Source: Pseudoalteromonas byunsanensis (GTDB taxonomy: Bacteria > Pseudomonadota > Gammaproteobacteria > Enterobacterales > Alteromonadaceae). Taken from it: a DNA stretch of 64,000 bases. Each line of letters begins with the position of its first letter. Position 1 is the stretch's first letter. The stretch is taken from contig NZ_MNAN01000018.1 in NCBI RefSeq assembly GCF_001854475.1, positions 62,001 through 126,000 of the forward strand. The letters run 5' to 3'. Of the stretch, positions 63,943-64,000 are shown one piece after another. Position numbers and translations under genes: made by a program. Under the pieces are notes generated by a model. The model saw only the letters and a list, made by a program, of their open reading frames with translations. It did not search any database and was not told where the DNA came from.

Positions 63943-64000
63943 GTGTTTGTTTGGAAAAGGTGGCTAGTAACTCGATATATGGGGCAAATAGGTGCGAGTG
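63943..64000 (+). CDS. Possible 5' end of a truncated gene at the right edge
   Basis: A frame begins at GTG 63943 after AGGAG (63926-63930; spacing 12 bases, longer than usual) and stays open for 19 codons (VFVWKRWLVTRYMGQIGAS) to the window edge. It is divergent from the CBS/DUF294 gene. The product cannot be named and the start is tentative. Confidence 0.25.
   Translation, partial: MFVWKRWLVTRYMGQIGAS

Overview
The window looks like chromosome from a marine gammaproteobacterium of the Alteromonadales, most like Pseudoalteromonas. The evidence is a VolA/Pla-1-type lipase, an M2 dicarboxypeptidase, a long FadE, a complete ccoNOQP-ccoHIS-fnr-uspE-ttcA block, conserved pairs such as metG/mrp and ackA/pta/yfbV, and AT-rich spacers. 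No rRNA, tRNA, CRISPR array, phage or insertion sequence was found. The genus is inferred from gene content and protein style, not from a database search.

Layout. 1-5 kb: 3' part of a secreted lipase (cut by the left edge), sohB, and an ABC-2 exporter operon with a PH-domain protein. 5-18 kb: M2 peptidase lipoprotein, fadE, a small lipoprotein, an RND efflux pump with its adaptor, then divergent metG and mrp-dcd. 18-27 kb: EAL-domain membrane protein, HExxH protein, DTW tRNA-modifying enzyme, free-standing Hpt protein, alanine aminotransferase, and dapE with its usual ArsC-like neighbour. Next come a solitary PTS IIA-like protein and an ACT protein. 27-34 kb: pta-ackA, yfbV, rlmA, a CbiM-like membrane protein, xthA. 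33.6-39.2 kb: a porin with a small PstS-like protein, a two-repeat periplasmic protein, dgt-like phosphohydrolase, bax and a DUF2987 protein. 39.6-49.4 kb: the respiratory and redox block. It holds ttcA, uspE, fnr, a SafE-like protein, ccoS (57 aa), ccoI, ccoH and ccoPQON. FNR-like sites lie before ccoN and before uspE.

49.7-64 kb is less conserved. It carries a lipoprotein, a GreA-like protein, a membrane protein, a secreted amidohydrolase, and then the most unusual part of the window: five short paralogous peptide genes (53127, 53488, 53853, 54650 and 58297). Each encodes 42-48 residues with a conserved lysine-rich leader ending in a double glycine (LPxDATxxIxGG-like) and a short, variable, Trp- and often Cys-containing tail ending in Pro-Asp or Asp. 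Each gene has its own ribosome-binding site and a purine/pyrimidine-rich 3' hairpin. The first three sit in tandem units of about 363 bp. A GlxA/AraC regulator and a divergent 636-aa beta-ketoacyl synthase lie between the fourth and fifth. No modification enzyme or peptidase-containing exporter is visible nearby. The right end has a BCCT transporter, a DEDDh exonuclease and a cNMP/CBS/DUF294 protein.

Several starts were moved from the longest open frame to an internal start using ribosome-binding sites, signal peptides or a promoter; each case is stated in its entry.
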